DNA from: Branchiostoma belcheri
Taxonomy: Eukaryota; Chordata; Leptocardii; Amphioxiformes; Branchiostomatidae
Direction: 5' to 3'
Assembly (NCBI RefSeq): GCF_001625305.1
Contig: NW_017803379.1
Coordinates: 2,816,704-2,880,703 of the forward strand
DNA: 64,000 nucleotides
Positions 1 through 10,168 of this stretch are shown here, one piece after another; the first letter of the stretch is position 1; each line of letters begins with the position of its first letter. The notes under the pieces are model-generated. The model had not been told where the DNA came from. It did no database searches and saw nothing but the letters and a program-made list of their open reading frames with translations. The position numbers and the translations under genes are program-made.

Positions 1-58
1 ATTAAGCATCTATGATGGAGATTAATGTTCTTTATTGTTGATGGCTCTGTGAACTAAG

Positions 59-1985
59 GGTTTGCTGGCATGGCGACTTGCGGAGTGATCCTGGCGAACC
101 TGAGCGGATGTGATCCGGTCGCCTCTGTGGCCCTGCTGTGTACCACACAGTGCTTCAACGGGCTGACGGTGGCAGGGTTCCGCGCCGTCCATGTGGAGTT
201 CGCGCCCAGGTTCAGCGGCATGACCTTCGCCCTGGCCAACATGGGGGGAACTGTTGCCGGCATCTTCGCTCCGCTGTTGGTCGGGCTGATCACGGATAAC
301 GATGTTAGTACACGAACTTTTTTATAACTAGGCATTAACTCACCTTTCATATACACAAAAGGCAGATCTTATACAGTTAACACATCTGGAACACAGAAGG
401 TAATGGTTACTCAAGCAACTGGATAGAGTTTAAAAACTATCAGACGTTTCAAATAGCATCCACTACTTTTCGTCAGTGACGAAATGTCTGACAGTTTTCA
501 AAATCTACCCAGTTGCTTGAGTAGCAATTTCCTTGTGTATCTCATTACCTGAATGTCTAACCTTCATCAACAAATCTGGAACAGATCCCACACAATTATA
601 TCCTAATTAAGGTTGATAGTCCACAGTTCTATTGGGATAAGTTTCAGAGTCAATAATATGAAACTGAAACTGAAACTTTATTCATCAAAACAACATTGCA
701 GGCTGAAACAGCCTGAATTGTGTTGCAAGTCACATGTAATTCCATATTAATAATAACAATTGTAACATTTTAGCGTTAAAAAGATTTAGTGTTAAAAGAA
801 ATATCCGATAATGACGTATTGTATAAAATATCGATAACACGTTAAAATATAGACAATAATTGAGTGGAACAACTTAAGAATACAAATACAAGGAGGCAAT
901 AAAATTTTTTATAAAAGTCTATAGTGTCCTTCAGATTTTAAAAGGTCTATAGTGTCCCTCACTGCTGCAAGATGTTGAGTGATCTGGGGATAAATGATTG
1001 TCTATGTCTCTCTGTACGGCTAAGTGGGATCTTGTAGCTGGAAGTCTGACGGCGTAGTTGGTAGGTTGTCCGTCTACCCGGCTCAAGGAACTGCTGGCAA
1101 GGGTGAGTGTCATCCGCCATCACCCTCCTGAGTTCACGTACGGATGCCTCACGTCTCCGCTCCTCCAGGGTCGGCAGTTGACCGGAAGGAATTCCAATGA
1201 TTCTGCAGCAGATTTTCTGTACTTTCTCGAGCTCGTCAGCCAACCCGCGAGGTAACCCTCCCCACACTGGTGAGCCGTATTCCAGCACTGGTCTGACAAA
1301 TGTCTTGTAAATTTGTAACAGAACGTCTACTGGAAGCCCCGCTCGTTTGGACAGTCGCAAGTAGTGAAGGCGAGGTCGGACCTTGGACAACATGTATTCA
1401 ACGTGTGCACCCCACGACAGGTCGTTACTGACGATCACCCCTAGAAGTTTGAATGCAGGAACTCTCTCTATAGTCTCATATGAACAGATGTACTTTACTT
1501 GTCTTGTAAACTCTTTCAGCCAACCCTCGCAGGCTGGTCCACAATCTTCTACATAGGAGCGGCTATTCAGGGTGTGGGAGGGATTTTTACGGCGGTGTTC
1601 ATGCGCACTGACGTCCAGCCATGGGCTAGGGGAGGGAGTGGCCAAGACATCGATGAAAAGGTGAGAACCAAGAGCGATACTTTTTTTACAACTGAAGGAA
1701 AATGAAATGAAATGAAAACTATTACTAAAATTATCTTGTGATGACGAGACACAAATACAAAATAAAGAGTCGTGATGTTTATTTAATCAATTACCAGGGG
1801 TGGTTAGTTAGCCAAAGGGGACAATACTAGATATTCTGAGTACAAACTTTTCCATCCTATCGTAAGGTAATGACACAATATCACAGAAAACCTGTTCTCG
1901 CGTGTTTTCACAGGATCTCGTCATCGCCAATGAGTTTGCCGAGATGCCGACGAAGGTTGTGGAGATGCCGAACACGAAATTATGA
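59..1985 (+). CDS. SLC17 sialin-like transporter, copy A (3' part only)
   Basis: This is the 3' end of an SLC17-family (anion/sialate/glutamate type) membrane transporter; the 5' part lies before the window. Three coding exons are visible: 59-303, 1520-1660 and 1914-1985 (stop TGA 1983-1985). They are colinear with exons 10-12 of copies B-E. The translation includes APRFSGMTFALANM, matching the TM10-11 region of the family, and FYIGAAIQGVGGIF, matching the last helix. Phases fit (the 245-nt exon has the same length as in B, C and E). It is more diverged than B-E: it has a GGSGQ insertion-like stretch before the end of exon 11 and lacks the GTELTGSK start of the last exon. The intron before exon 11 carries a LINE fragment ending about 10 bp from the acceptor. 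The exon 10 acceptor (ctaag) has a weak pyrimidine tract. Still coding-competent as far as visible. Confidence 0.85.
657..1509 (-). mobile_element. 5'-truncated non-LTR retrotransposon (CR1/jockey-like LINE), 3' end
   Basis: On the - strand, codons from about 1505 down to a stop at 959-961 encode the C-terminal part of a reverse transcriptase. Key strings are FKLLGVIVSNDLSWGAHV, IYKTFVRPVLEYGSPVWGG and ELEKVQKICCRIIGIP, the usual end of CR1/jockey-type RTs. Downstream come a roughly 300-bp 3' UTR containing two copies of a GGACACTATAGAC phrase, and a terminal AATAAA followed by a GTTTCA-type short tandem tail near 657-690. Only the last fifth or so of an element is present, so it is a dead 5'-truncated copy. 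It sits in the intron before the penultimate exon of SLC17 copy A and replaces almost the whole intron up to the acceptor. Exact family not determined. Confidence 0.82.
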
Positions 1986-2630
1986 GTAGTCTAGTCTAGC
2001 CTGACTAAAGTGTGCTCCCAGTCCACCCGACTGGCTGGAGATAGACAATTTGCCCCTGGCAGCGAGAAATTGTGTAAAACAGGCTAAACAGTACACGTAC
2101 CGTGATTTGCCTACTCGCCTACTATAAAGGGTCCTATAAGGCAATCGATTCACAAAGTTGTGTTGGATGAAAAGTTTAACTCGTGATTTTACATACCATG
2201 ACAGGTAATATTGCCTGATGACTATCACGCATATCATAACAATAGGAACAGTGATTTAGAATATTGTTGCACCTAACAATTATGACATTGCTCAACGGAT
2301 ATAAATGATGTTGTGTCCTTGGATCTAAATTCTAGTAAGCTACAAGACGGACCTGTCATAGATTGTAACAACAAGATCTATTGTTCACCCGAACAAATTT
2401 GACAAGAAGACAGTTTGATGTCAGGAAATTGGAATAAACTTCTAATGGTTGTGGCGACGTGACACAAAACGCCTCCTGCTTCAAGGTTATCATTTAAGCG
2501 TGACATAAAGCTTGTTTGACAATTGCTGTCATGGCTCCGACCTCCGATCGACCAAGCAAATACAACTCTGCTCGGTTTTACCCTGTATGACGCAAGCTCA
2601 AAGGTGGTTTAGATTTAATCTACTTGAAGT
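1986..2630. other. Intergenic, 3' flank of copy A
   Basis: This has no convincing gene. It is the 3' UTR and spacer after copy A. Part of it (about 2395-2630) is nearly identical to the spacer after copy B (about 9000-9220), as expected from segmental duplication of the whole gene plus its flank. Confidence 0.6.
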
Positions 2631-3159
2631 GGTCCAAAGGTGAGAGCAGTACTGCCTAGTCAAGTTTCAAGTTATGGATGTCACATGCACAAATGTCTCT
2701 TTAAACCATATTCACCTTTTCCTTCTCCCTTATATACGTTTTAAGTATATAAGTATATATGTAACCCATTAGATAGGTACTTCGCGTCTAAGAACGTTAA
2801 GGCAACGCGTACGAACGTAGAAGCATACCAGCTACAGTTATGCGTTTTGTATAGCGTTGTCATAAACGCAGAAGTAGACCTGCATTGCTAGTGATTGAGT
2901 TCGGCCTACATTTTCTCTGCTTGTCGTCAGTGAAGTGGTCTAAAGGTGAGAGTAATACTGAATAGTCAGTCTGTTTATACAGGTTAAGGTTGTGTGTAGT
3001 CTCCAGCGTGTACCGCCTGGCTACTGGCACACACACAAAGGTTACTGTCACATTTTTAGGTCTCCCGTAGCAACTGTCTTTACCCTTGAACAGGCCTAGG
3101 TAATCCGTGTCACACGGAGATCAAAGTTCAGCGCAGTTGGAAGATCTGATACCGTAGAG
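2631..3159 (+). promoter_or_regulatory. Upstream module and noncoding leader exon of SLC17 copy B
   Basis: Two copies of the motif GGTCCAAAGGTGA (2631-2643, and 2937-2949 with one change) sit 306 bp apart, each followed by a related block gagagNaNtactg..tagtca. The motif resembles a nuclear-receptor direct repeat (TGGTCC-AA-AGGTGA), but it also contains a consensus splice donor (AAG/GTGAG). A conserved block from about 3111 ends in GTAGAG/GTAGGT, a good donor at 3159/3160. It pairs with the acceptor tcacag at 3418-3423, just before ACTTTGGAAAA-ATG. The same arrangement occurs before copies C, D and E, so I read it as promoter DNA plus a spliced 5' UTR exon. Start site unknown. Confidence 0.6.
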
Positions 3160-3434
3160 GTAGGTCTAAAGGTTGCAGTTCCTATGTCTAAATTAGTCAC
3201 TATAGAAGAATCGATCATGAAATATGTGGTACTAATACGTGCAAAGATACAGCACAGTTCAGCACATAATTAACTGAAGTCTTGACAGTCTAACCCTTAT
3301 ATGTTCATTGAACGTAATCATCATCGTGTGTGTGCTGCACCCTTAATTCTGTTGTCGCTGAAGCGTCTATGTTAAACATATATTATATAACATATGGTAT
3401 GTGCCATAATGTGTATGTCACAGACTTTGGAAAA

Positions 3435-6400
3435 ATGAGTTCGGAGAGCAAGGATGTGACGTCATCGAACGTTGAGGAGACAAAATCAGGCCAGGTCTCG
3501 AAAAAGGGAAGCTGCTGTCTGGTATGTGCACTAACACTTTTCTACACGATTATCTATTGAATATTCGCAGTTAATGCCTTGTCTAAATCAATATACTGTC
3601 TCTAGTATGGAGGTACAGCTGCAGAGTTGTACATAGTATGTTTATGTTTATTTGAAGGATCTCCATTAGTGACTATATGCATATACTCACTATTCTTCTT
3701 GGAGTCATAAAACACATATCATTACAAAACTTATTAACGCAGTAGTATGTACACCTTCTTATTGCGACAAACAAAATACTTACAACCTGTAACTATTACT
3801 TACCAGTAACCTATCCTTAACCATATTCAACAATGTAAGGAGGGGAAAATTGGTTGAGAGGTCAGAGGTCAAGGTAATGCATATACCACATACAAGTTAT
3901 TTATTTACATGAAAGTGATCACTATGCTACCACCAATGCCGCAGGGCGTTTTTGTGTATGTTTGTGTCTTTAAGCCGTCCTTGACGTGAAAGTACAAATA
4001 ACAGTTGCACATATATACACGTAATGCTCTGCTATGGTTTCATGGCATGTTTATTCGCTTTTTACTTTGTTATATTCACAATTTTTACTTCTCTTGTAGC
4101 TGGCCGACAAAATCTCGGCTCGATATATTTTGTCGGGCTTGTTTTTCCTGGGCATCGTTTTCTTAACCCCAACCAGGAACGGATTCAGCGTCGCCATCGT
4201 GGTCATGGTGAACAGTTCATCGTCTGCTTCACCTGTCAATCAAACTGCTCCCTACCAACTCTGTCCGAGCAGCGGGGCTGGAAATACTTCCGCACAGGTA
4301 GGAAAATTATTCTTACTGGTAATCGTTATATTGGTGCAGGATATTGATTTTTTTCTAGTAATCACAAAACAATGATACCACATCAACAGGTTCTGGTTGC
4401 CATGTTATGTACGTTATATTGTTACGTGATTACAGAACGAAGAAGGAGAACTGGAATGGAGTCCAAGTGTGAGAGGAATTCTACTGGGGGCGTACTATTA
4501 TGGCTACATCATCACTCAGGTGAGCCGTTTGATAGTCTCCACCAGACTCCTTTTGCAGGCTCAATAAATGGTAGAAATCGGCCTAAAAAGGGGATACAAT
4601 TGGCCAGAGAAGGTGGCTGGCCAGAGAATGCCTGCACGGGCAAATTCTTCTATTTATTCAGCCTACAAAAGGAATCTGTTGGAGACGTTTGTAACCTTTA
4701 CCAGGATTCCGAAGCGACTGGAAAGAGCAGAAATTGGCAAAATAGACAGACAACATGACAGGGGAGCTCGAGATTGTCCGCTAAGGTGCATATTTGCCGC
4801 CTCCGGATCCGGAGCAGACCAACCTAATCGTTTTACACAAATAAATTTGTACTAGTATAAGATTTATATATAGGGAAACGTAAAACAAGTCCTTGTACAC
4901 ATCGGATCAAAATGATGCGTTATAACATTGACCTCCATATTTTATTCTCATTGGTAAATTTGTGGGGACTGAAATTGTTCACTCTCATACCCCTGGTTAA
5001 GGAGCAATCTTGAAAGACAGGACTTCGTTACTGAGACAACATACAGACCATCCTTGTAAAACAACATGTATTTCTTATCTTTTGCGTCTGTCAAACTCAC
5101 AGTACACAAACTCTCAGTTCTGTTTTGCCCCATACAGGTGGTAGGCGGTGTGTTGGAGCAGAAGTTGGGCGGCAAACTCGTGTACGGGACGGGCATGTTG
5201 GCCATAGCTGCCCTGGACGCTCTTGGTCCAGTGGCCTCCAGGACCAGCCCTTGGGCGATGTTTGCTGTCAGATTCATCATGGGTCTGGTGTCTGTAAGTT
5301 GTCATCTTACACAACTCGGATTTCCTTGCAGAAAGTTATATTAATTAGGACTTTGAATGATTTAAACTTTATCTTTTTGATACATTTTGTCTGACCCTTC
5401 CCTTTTCCCTCGTGGCCTCAATGAAAAGTGGATTGCAAGTGGATCTAAGCTTCTCATGATTAAAGAATGGATTTATGCCCCTGTTTTCCAGGGAGTTCTG
5501 TTCCCCACCATGTACGGAGTCTGGGGCCGATGGGCTCCCCCTACCGACAGGACAAAACTTCTGGCGTTTTGCTACATAGGTAAAGTTCTACATGTGTAAA
5601 TCAAGCTTTCTGTATCTGTATCGGTATAGCCGGTATAGCCGCCCTTTGTCGTAACACACTAGCTTCGTAGGCACGCGGCGCGGCGGCAGCTGGCTACATT
5701 ACACCTAACGACTTGTTACACCTAACCCTTTAACATCTAACTCTAAACGTTGTTTGAAGCGATCTAATCAGAATGCCCCTACTGCTTAACAGCATTTCGA
5801 GTTAGAGTCATGTGTCCTTCTGTACATAGAAAGTAAAAAGGTGCATTAGTTTTGTTGGGGAGCCTTGCTGAATCTAGATTGGCTAACATCCTATACATGT
5901 ATCATGCCTGAACATGTGACATTTTTCTTCACACAAATGCAGGATTGCCCATTGGTTACATAGTCAACTACCCACTGGCGTCCTTCCTAGCTGCTGAGCT
6001 GGGCTGGGAGGCCATATTCTATATTCCTGGTAAGGAAATAAAAAAAATTTCATTTTCATCAACATACCAATCCATAAAATCTTTGGATTTATGTTCCTAC
6101 AGCAGTGTGTCAATCGAATATTGTTCGGTGACACTCTTTATATAATTATTTAAAAGATTTCGTGATGTGTGAGATTTGACGAATATCTCGAAGGTGTCCA
6201 ATGCTAGGCTGCTCAACACCATACAATAATGTGATAGTCTACATGGTATAGACCCCCAAACAATGATGAGTGCATCTTTTGGTACATGTAGTTAACGTTT
6301 TTCGTAAACCCACAAACTCAACTCATAAAGACCACCACCGCTACGAGAAGAGATAATAGATTGAATCACCGCTTTGTTCCCTAACCTTCTGTAGGAGGTT

Positions 6401-8647
6401 TTGTAGCAGTCTGGCTCGTATTTTGGCTCCTCCTGGCTTACGACTCGCCTGCAAAACATCCACGGATCCTGGAGGAAGAACAGAAGTACATAGAAGACAG
6501 TATCGGGGATAAAGTACAACAGGTAGCGAGCAAAGATGCGATCTGTTCCATCATACTATGTTCTTATGTGAGATATTTTGTTGGTATCGTAGACATGATT
6601 CTGAGCTTTGAAACATATCATTTGAAGATAACAGGCCCTGCATTTTCTCCGATAGAAACCAAGAGTTCCTTGGCTGAAAGTATTGTCGTCACTTCCGGTC
6701 TGGGCTCTCATCGTCGGTCAATTCTCTACCAACTGGGGCAGCTACTTCTTGCTTACCCAACTGCCGAACTACATGAAGAATGTGTTGGGATTCAACATTA
6801 GAACGGTACGTGATGGGTGAGCTTTTTAGCTGCCAACTATTGTAATTGTTATATCATGTTTCCTGGACCACTTTTATGTGAAGAAATCGATGTTTCTCAA
6901 TTCATGATTTTATTGCAAACCGAATGAAGAAGTCGATCTGAAGGAGTGCTGGGCACCAGGAATGGATGGTTCACTCTAGCTCTTGTAATTACAACTCTCC
7001 TGTTCTAAAAGACCCAGAACACTTCATTTTTTTCTCCCCCAGAACGGTTTACTGTCTGCTCTCCCGTACGTCCTCGCCATGGTGTCCATGTTGGTGTCAA
7101 GCGTTGCGGCTGACCGCTTGATCCAAAACGGGAAGATTCCCAAGGTGTGGATAAGGAGGGGATTCCTTATCACAGGTGATGTAGTTTTCTCTTACCAACC
7201 TTACTTTAGACCTTAGATCCTCTCATGGAGATGTGTTTCGCCGGGGAAGAATCGCGAAGGCAAGTACTGTAGAGAGTGGAAAGTGACGGTGGCCCGCTAA
7301 CGACGAAGATGATGATGATAATGATGAGATCCTCCCGCAACTCCTATCAACAGTTATCAAAATTATGCGCATAATTGTCACAACTGCTGATCACATGCTG
7401 CCCACTTTACATATGTTGTAAAAGGTTTTTTCCACACAGGATTTTCCGGCATGGTGATCTGCGGAGTGATCCTGGCGAACCTGAGCGGATGTAACCCTGT
7501 CGCTGCCGTTGCCCTGCTGTGTCTTATCCAGGCCTTCAACTCCCTGACGACAGCAGGCATGCGGGCGGTCCATGTTGAGTTCGCGCCCAGGTTCAGCGGG
7601 GTGACATTCGCCCTGGCCAACACGGCAGGGACTATGTCGGGCATCTTCGCTCCTCTGTTGGTCGGATTCATAACAGAGAATGATGTGAGTACACAATACA
7701 ACACAACACAACACAACACAACACAACACAACACAACACGACACAACACATTGCAACACACAATCCAACCCAACACAACTCAACTCAATACAACACAACA
7801 CAACACAACACAACTCGACGAGACGCTATGCGGCGCGACACGACATGACGCGACTAGATACGACATGACTAGGCTGCTGTGCATCTCAAAATCATCCAAC
7901 TTTGCATGTGGGTATCTATTGGAGTTTTTTGTTTCTGTTTACATGTGAGGAATGCAATGCCCTGCATGCTTGGAAATGATGGCTTTCCTGTTAACAATAA
8001 TTTTACTACAGCCGCTGGGACTCTTCAGTCTGGTTTTGATATGTCAGTATGAATTGTTGCACTGCTCTGTTATGGCCCTTACATTATCTTGATTCAATAA
8101 TGTGAAACATGTTTATTGACCCTTTCAGCCAACTCTGGCTGCCTGGATGAAAATCTTCTACATAGGAGCGGCTATTCAGGGTGTGGGGGGAATTTTCATC
8201 GTGGTGTTCATGCGCACTGACGTCCAGCCCTGGGCTCGGGAAGAGGCCGACATAGAGACCAACATCGACCAAAAGGTTCGTAGAAAAAGCGTGGACAGAG
8301 AGGTTTTTACAAATAAAGTAATATGAGCGCGATATAGAACGTAGCTATGAAAACATTTGAACTTCTCAGTTACAGTATCGAACTTGACAACACATTCTAT
8401 ACTACTAAAGTATGTTTCCTATGTAACATTATTGTATCGTCGTAATTAAACTCATTTCGAAAGGGGAGCAAATCGACGACTAAATATTTCCTATCATCAT
8501 ATGGGTCTCTGGGCCCGTTGAGAACCAGAGGGGGCAGTTCTATCTATGGTATAATGCATCTGATGAGTGTTTTCATATATATTTTCACAGGGGACAGAAC
8601 TGACAGAGCTGACCTCATCATTGTTAATGAACACGCCGAGATGTTGA
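3435..8647 (+). CDS. SLC17 sialin-like transporter, copy B
   Basis: Predicted 12-TM proton- or sodium-coupled organic-anion transporter of the SLC17 family (closest to sialin/VGLUT by motif). Coding exons: 3435-3521, 4100-4297, 4436-4519, 5138-5293, 5492-5579, 5943-6029, 6395-6522, 6656-6805, 7043-7175, 7440-7684, 8129-8275, 8591-8647; all GT-AG and in phase, 519 aa. Features in order: cytosolic N-terminus with paired Cys (GSCCL), TM1 with a conserved Arg (PTRNGFSVA), a glycosylatable loop (NSS, NQT, NTS), GYIITQVVGG in TM2, the signature [22 protein letters not shown], and [14 protein letters not shown]. In the TM4 region, where sialin/VGLUT have Glu and His, this protein has [13 protein letters not shown]. 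The last exon is shifted in frame relative to C-E (17 instead of 21 nt between CTGAC and GACCTC landmarks), so the tail reads [13 protein letters not shown] and stops early. Substrate unknown. Confidence 0.88.
3625..4000. repeat. Extra DNA in intron 1 of copy B, probable insertion
   Basis: Intron 1 is 578 bp here but 216-260 bp in copies C-E. The extra material begins near tgtttatgtttatttgaaggatctcc. On the - strand that would be a short A-rich retroelement-like tail (AAATAAACATAAACAT). No coding potential is seen, so it may be a degraded retroposon 3' end. Boundaries are approximate. Confidence 0.35.
4535..4686. mobile_element. Foldback element (family 1) in intron 3 of copy B
   Basis: The ends are inverted repeats: GTCTCCACCAGACTCC at the left and its diverged reverse complement finishing in GGAGAC at the right, with arms of about 43 bp around a roughly 65-bp centre (TGGCCAGAGAAGGTGGC region). 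Related copies lie at 17031-17110 (copy D, same intron position, truncated) and at 54146-54258 inside a GNPTAB intron. It is non-autonomous. Confidence 0.7.
5611..5725 (+). repeat. Dispersed repeat (family R1), intron 5 of copy B
   Basis: It has the core TGTATCTGTATCGGTATAG, then a CGTAACACAC stretch and a very GC-rich GCACGCGGCGCGGCGGCAG. Related copies lie at 17979-18090, 21387-21480, 34766-34830, 53234-53284 (reverse) and 55105-55165 (reverse), with a short one at 8973-9000. No open reading frame or tRNA-like promoter was recognised. Confidence 0.65.
7690..7815. repeat. CACAA pentanucleotide array, intron 10 of copy B
   Basis: A degenerate array of ACACA/ACAAC pentamers starts 5 bp after the exon 10 donor. 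It is followed by a CGACGAGACG..GCGCGACACGACATGACG tract. Equivalent arrays occur at the same place in copies C and D but not in A or E. Confidence 0.9.
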
Positions 8648-8838
8648 CACAGAATGTCGAGATGTTCATCACCAAGTTATAGATAATTTGGTCCCTTCTT
8701 TGGACTTTTGACGAGTTTCTTTGTTCTTATTTGCATTGTTACTTCTGTCTATTACACATATTCCAAAAAAGATCAAGAAAAATGCAAACAATCATTTTGA
8801 GTGTTATTGCACCTAACAATTAAAGGCATTGTCTTACA

Positions 8839-8844
8839 AATAAA
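8839..8844 (+). terminator. Polyadenylation signal, copy B
   Basis: AATAAA lies about 190 bp after the stop codon. The flanking text (cattgtcttacAAATAAAa) is conserved after copies C and D. Confidence 0.55.
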
Positions 8845-9221
8845 AAATGATATTGTGGCCGCGGATCTAATTGAGCTATAAGACATAGATTGTTACCTGA
8901 ATGTCTATTTTGATTACCTGCATCAAATTGGGCAATACTAAAGACAGTTTAACATGTCACCTTTTAGTAACAGTATCTGTATCGGTATAGCCTGTATAAT
9001 CAAATTTGACAAGAAGGAAATTGGAATAAACTTCTAATGGTTCTGGCGACGTGACAAAAAACGCCTCCTGCTTCAAGGTTATCATTTAAGCGTGACATAA
9101 AGCTTGTTTGACAATTGCTGTCATGGCTCCGACCTCCGATCGACCAAACAAATACAACCTGCTCGGTTTTACCCTGTATGACGCAAACTCAAAGGCGGCG
9201 AAGTTTTTATCAACTTGAAGT

Positions 9222-9805
9222 GGTCCAAAGGTGAGAGCAGTACTGCCTAGTCATTCTATACATGCAAGTTTCAAGTTATGGATGTCATATGCACAAATGT
9301 CCCCTTTACACCATATTCACCTTCTCCTTCTCCCGGTATATACGTTTTAAGAAAATATAACCCATTAAATAGGTACTTCGCGTCTAAGAACGTTAAGGCA
9401 ACGTGTACGAACCTAGTAGCATACCAGCTACAGTTATGCGTTTTGTATAGCGTTGTCATAAACGCAGAAGTAGACCTGCATTGCTAGTGATTGAGCCAAT
9501 AGGGGCTGCACGAGCAACCTCCATGGAGGAGCTCTGCATTCTCGATTGAGTTCGGCCTACATTTTCTCTGATTGTGGTATAAAGTGGTCCAAAGGTGAGA
9601 GTAATACTGACTAGTCATTCTGTTTATACAAGTTAAGGTCGTGTGTAGTCCCCAGCGTGTACCGCCTGGCGACTGGCACACACGCAAACGTACTGTCACA
9701 TTTTTAGGTCTCCCGTAGCAACTTTCTTTACCCTTAGACAGGTAATCCGTGCCACACGGAGATCACAGTTCATGCAGTGCAGTTGGAAGAGCTGATACCG
9801 TGGAG
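9222..9805 (+). promoter_or_regulatory. Upstream module and noncoding leader exon of SLC17 copy C
   Basis: Twin exact GGTCCAAAGGTGA motifs lie at 9222-9234 and 9586-9598 (364 bp apart). The conserved leader block from about 9753 ends GTGGAG/GTAGGT at 9805, a splice donor matched by the acceptor gtcacag ending at 10157, 11 bp before the ATG. Confidence 0.6.
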
Positions 9806-10168
9806 GTAGGTGTTTAAACTAAACTCCTAATGAACAGAATACGATGACTTCGATGTTGTCCAAAGCCGTATAGTTCTAATCAGTTGTGGACGAGGCAGTT
9901 GCAGTTGCTATGTCTAAGTTAGTCACTATAGAAGAATCGATCATGAAATATGTGTTACTGATACGTGCAAAGAGTCTGTGATCAACTATGCAGCACAGTT
10001 CAGCACATAATTAACTGAAGTCTTGACAGCCTAACCCTTATATGTTCATTGAACGTAATCATCATCGTGTGTGTGCTGCACCCTTAATTCTGTTGTCGCT
10101 GAAGCGTCTATGTTAAATATATTATATAACATATGTGCTATAATATGTATGTCACAGACTTTGGAAAA

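Noticed and set aside
959-1645. A single 228-aa - strand ORF
   Set aside because: Only the part up to about 1505 is LINE reverse transcriptase; the N-terminal 45 residues are the antisense of SLC17 exon 11, so it is a chance fusion of frames.
2631-2643. Calling the GGTCCAAAGGTGA motif an HNF4 site
   Set aside because: Spacing reads as a two-base gap rather than the one-base gap of HNF4, and the string doubles as a splice donor, so no factor is named.
7378-7813. Cysteine/valine-rich - strand ORFs (CVVLCC repeats) over copy B, and likewise near 13659-14163 and 19887-20204
   Set aside because: They are the antisense reading of the CACAA pentamer arrays joined to antisense exon 10, not genes.
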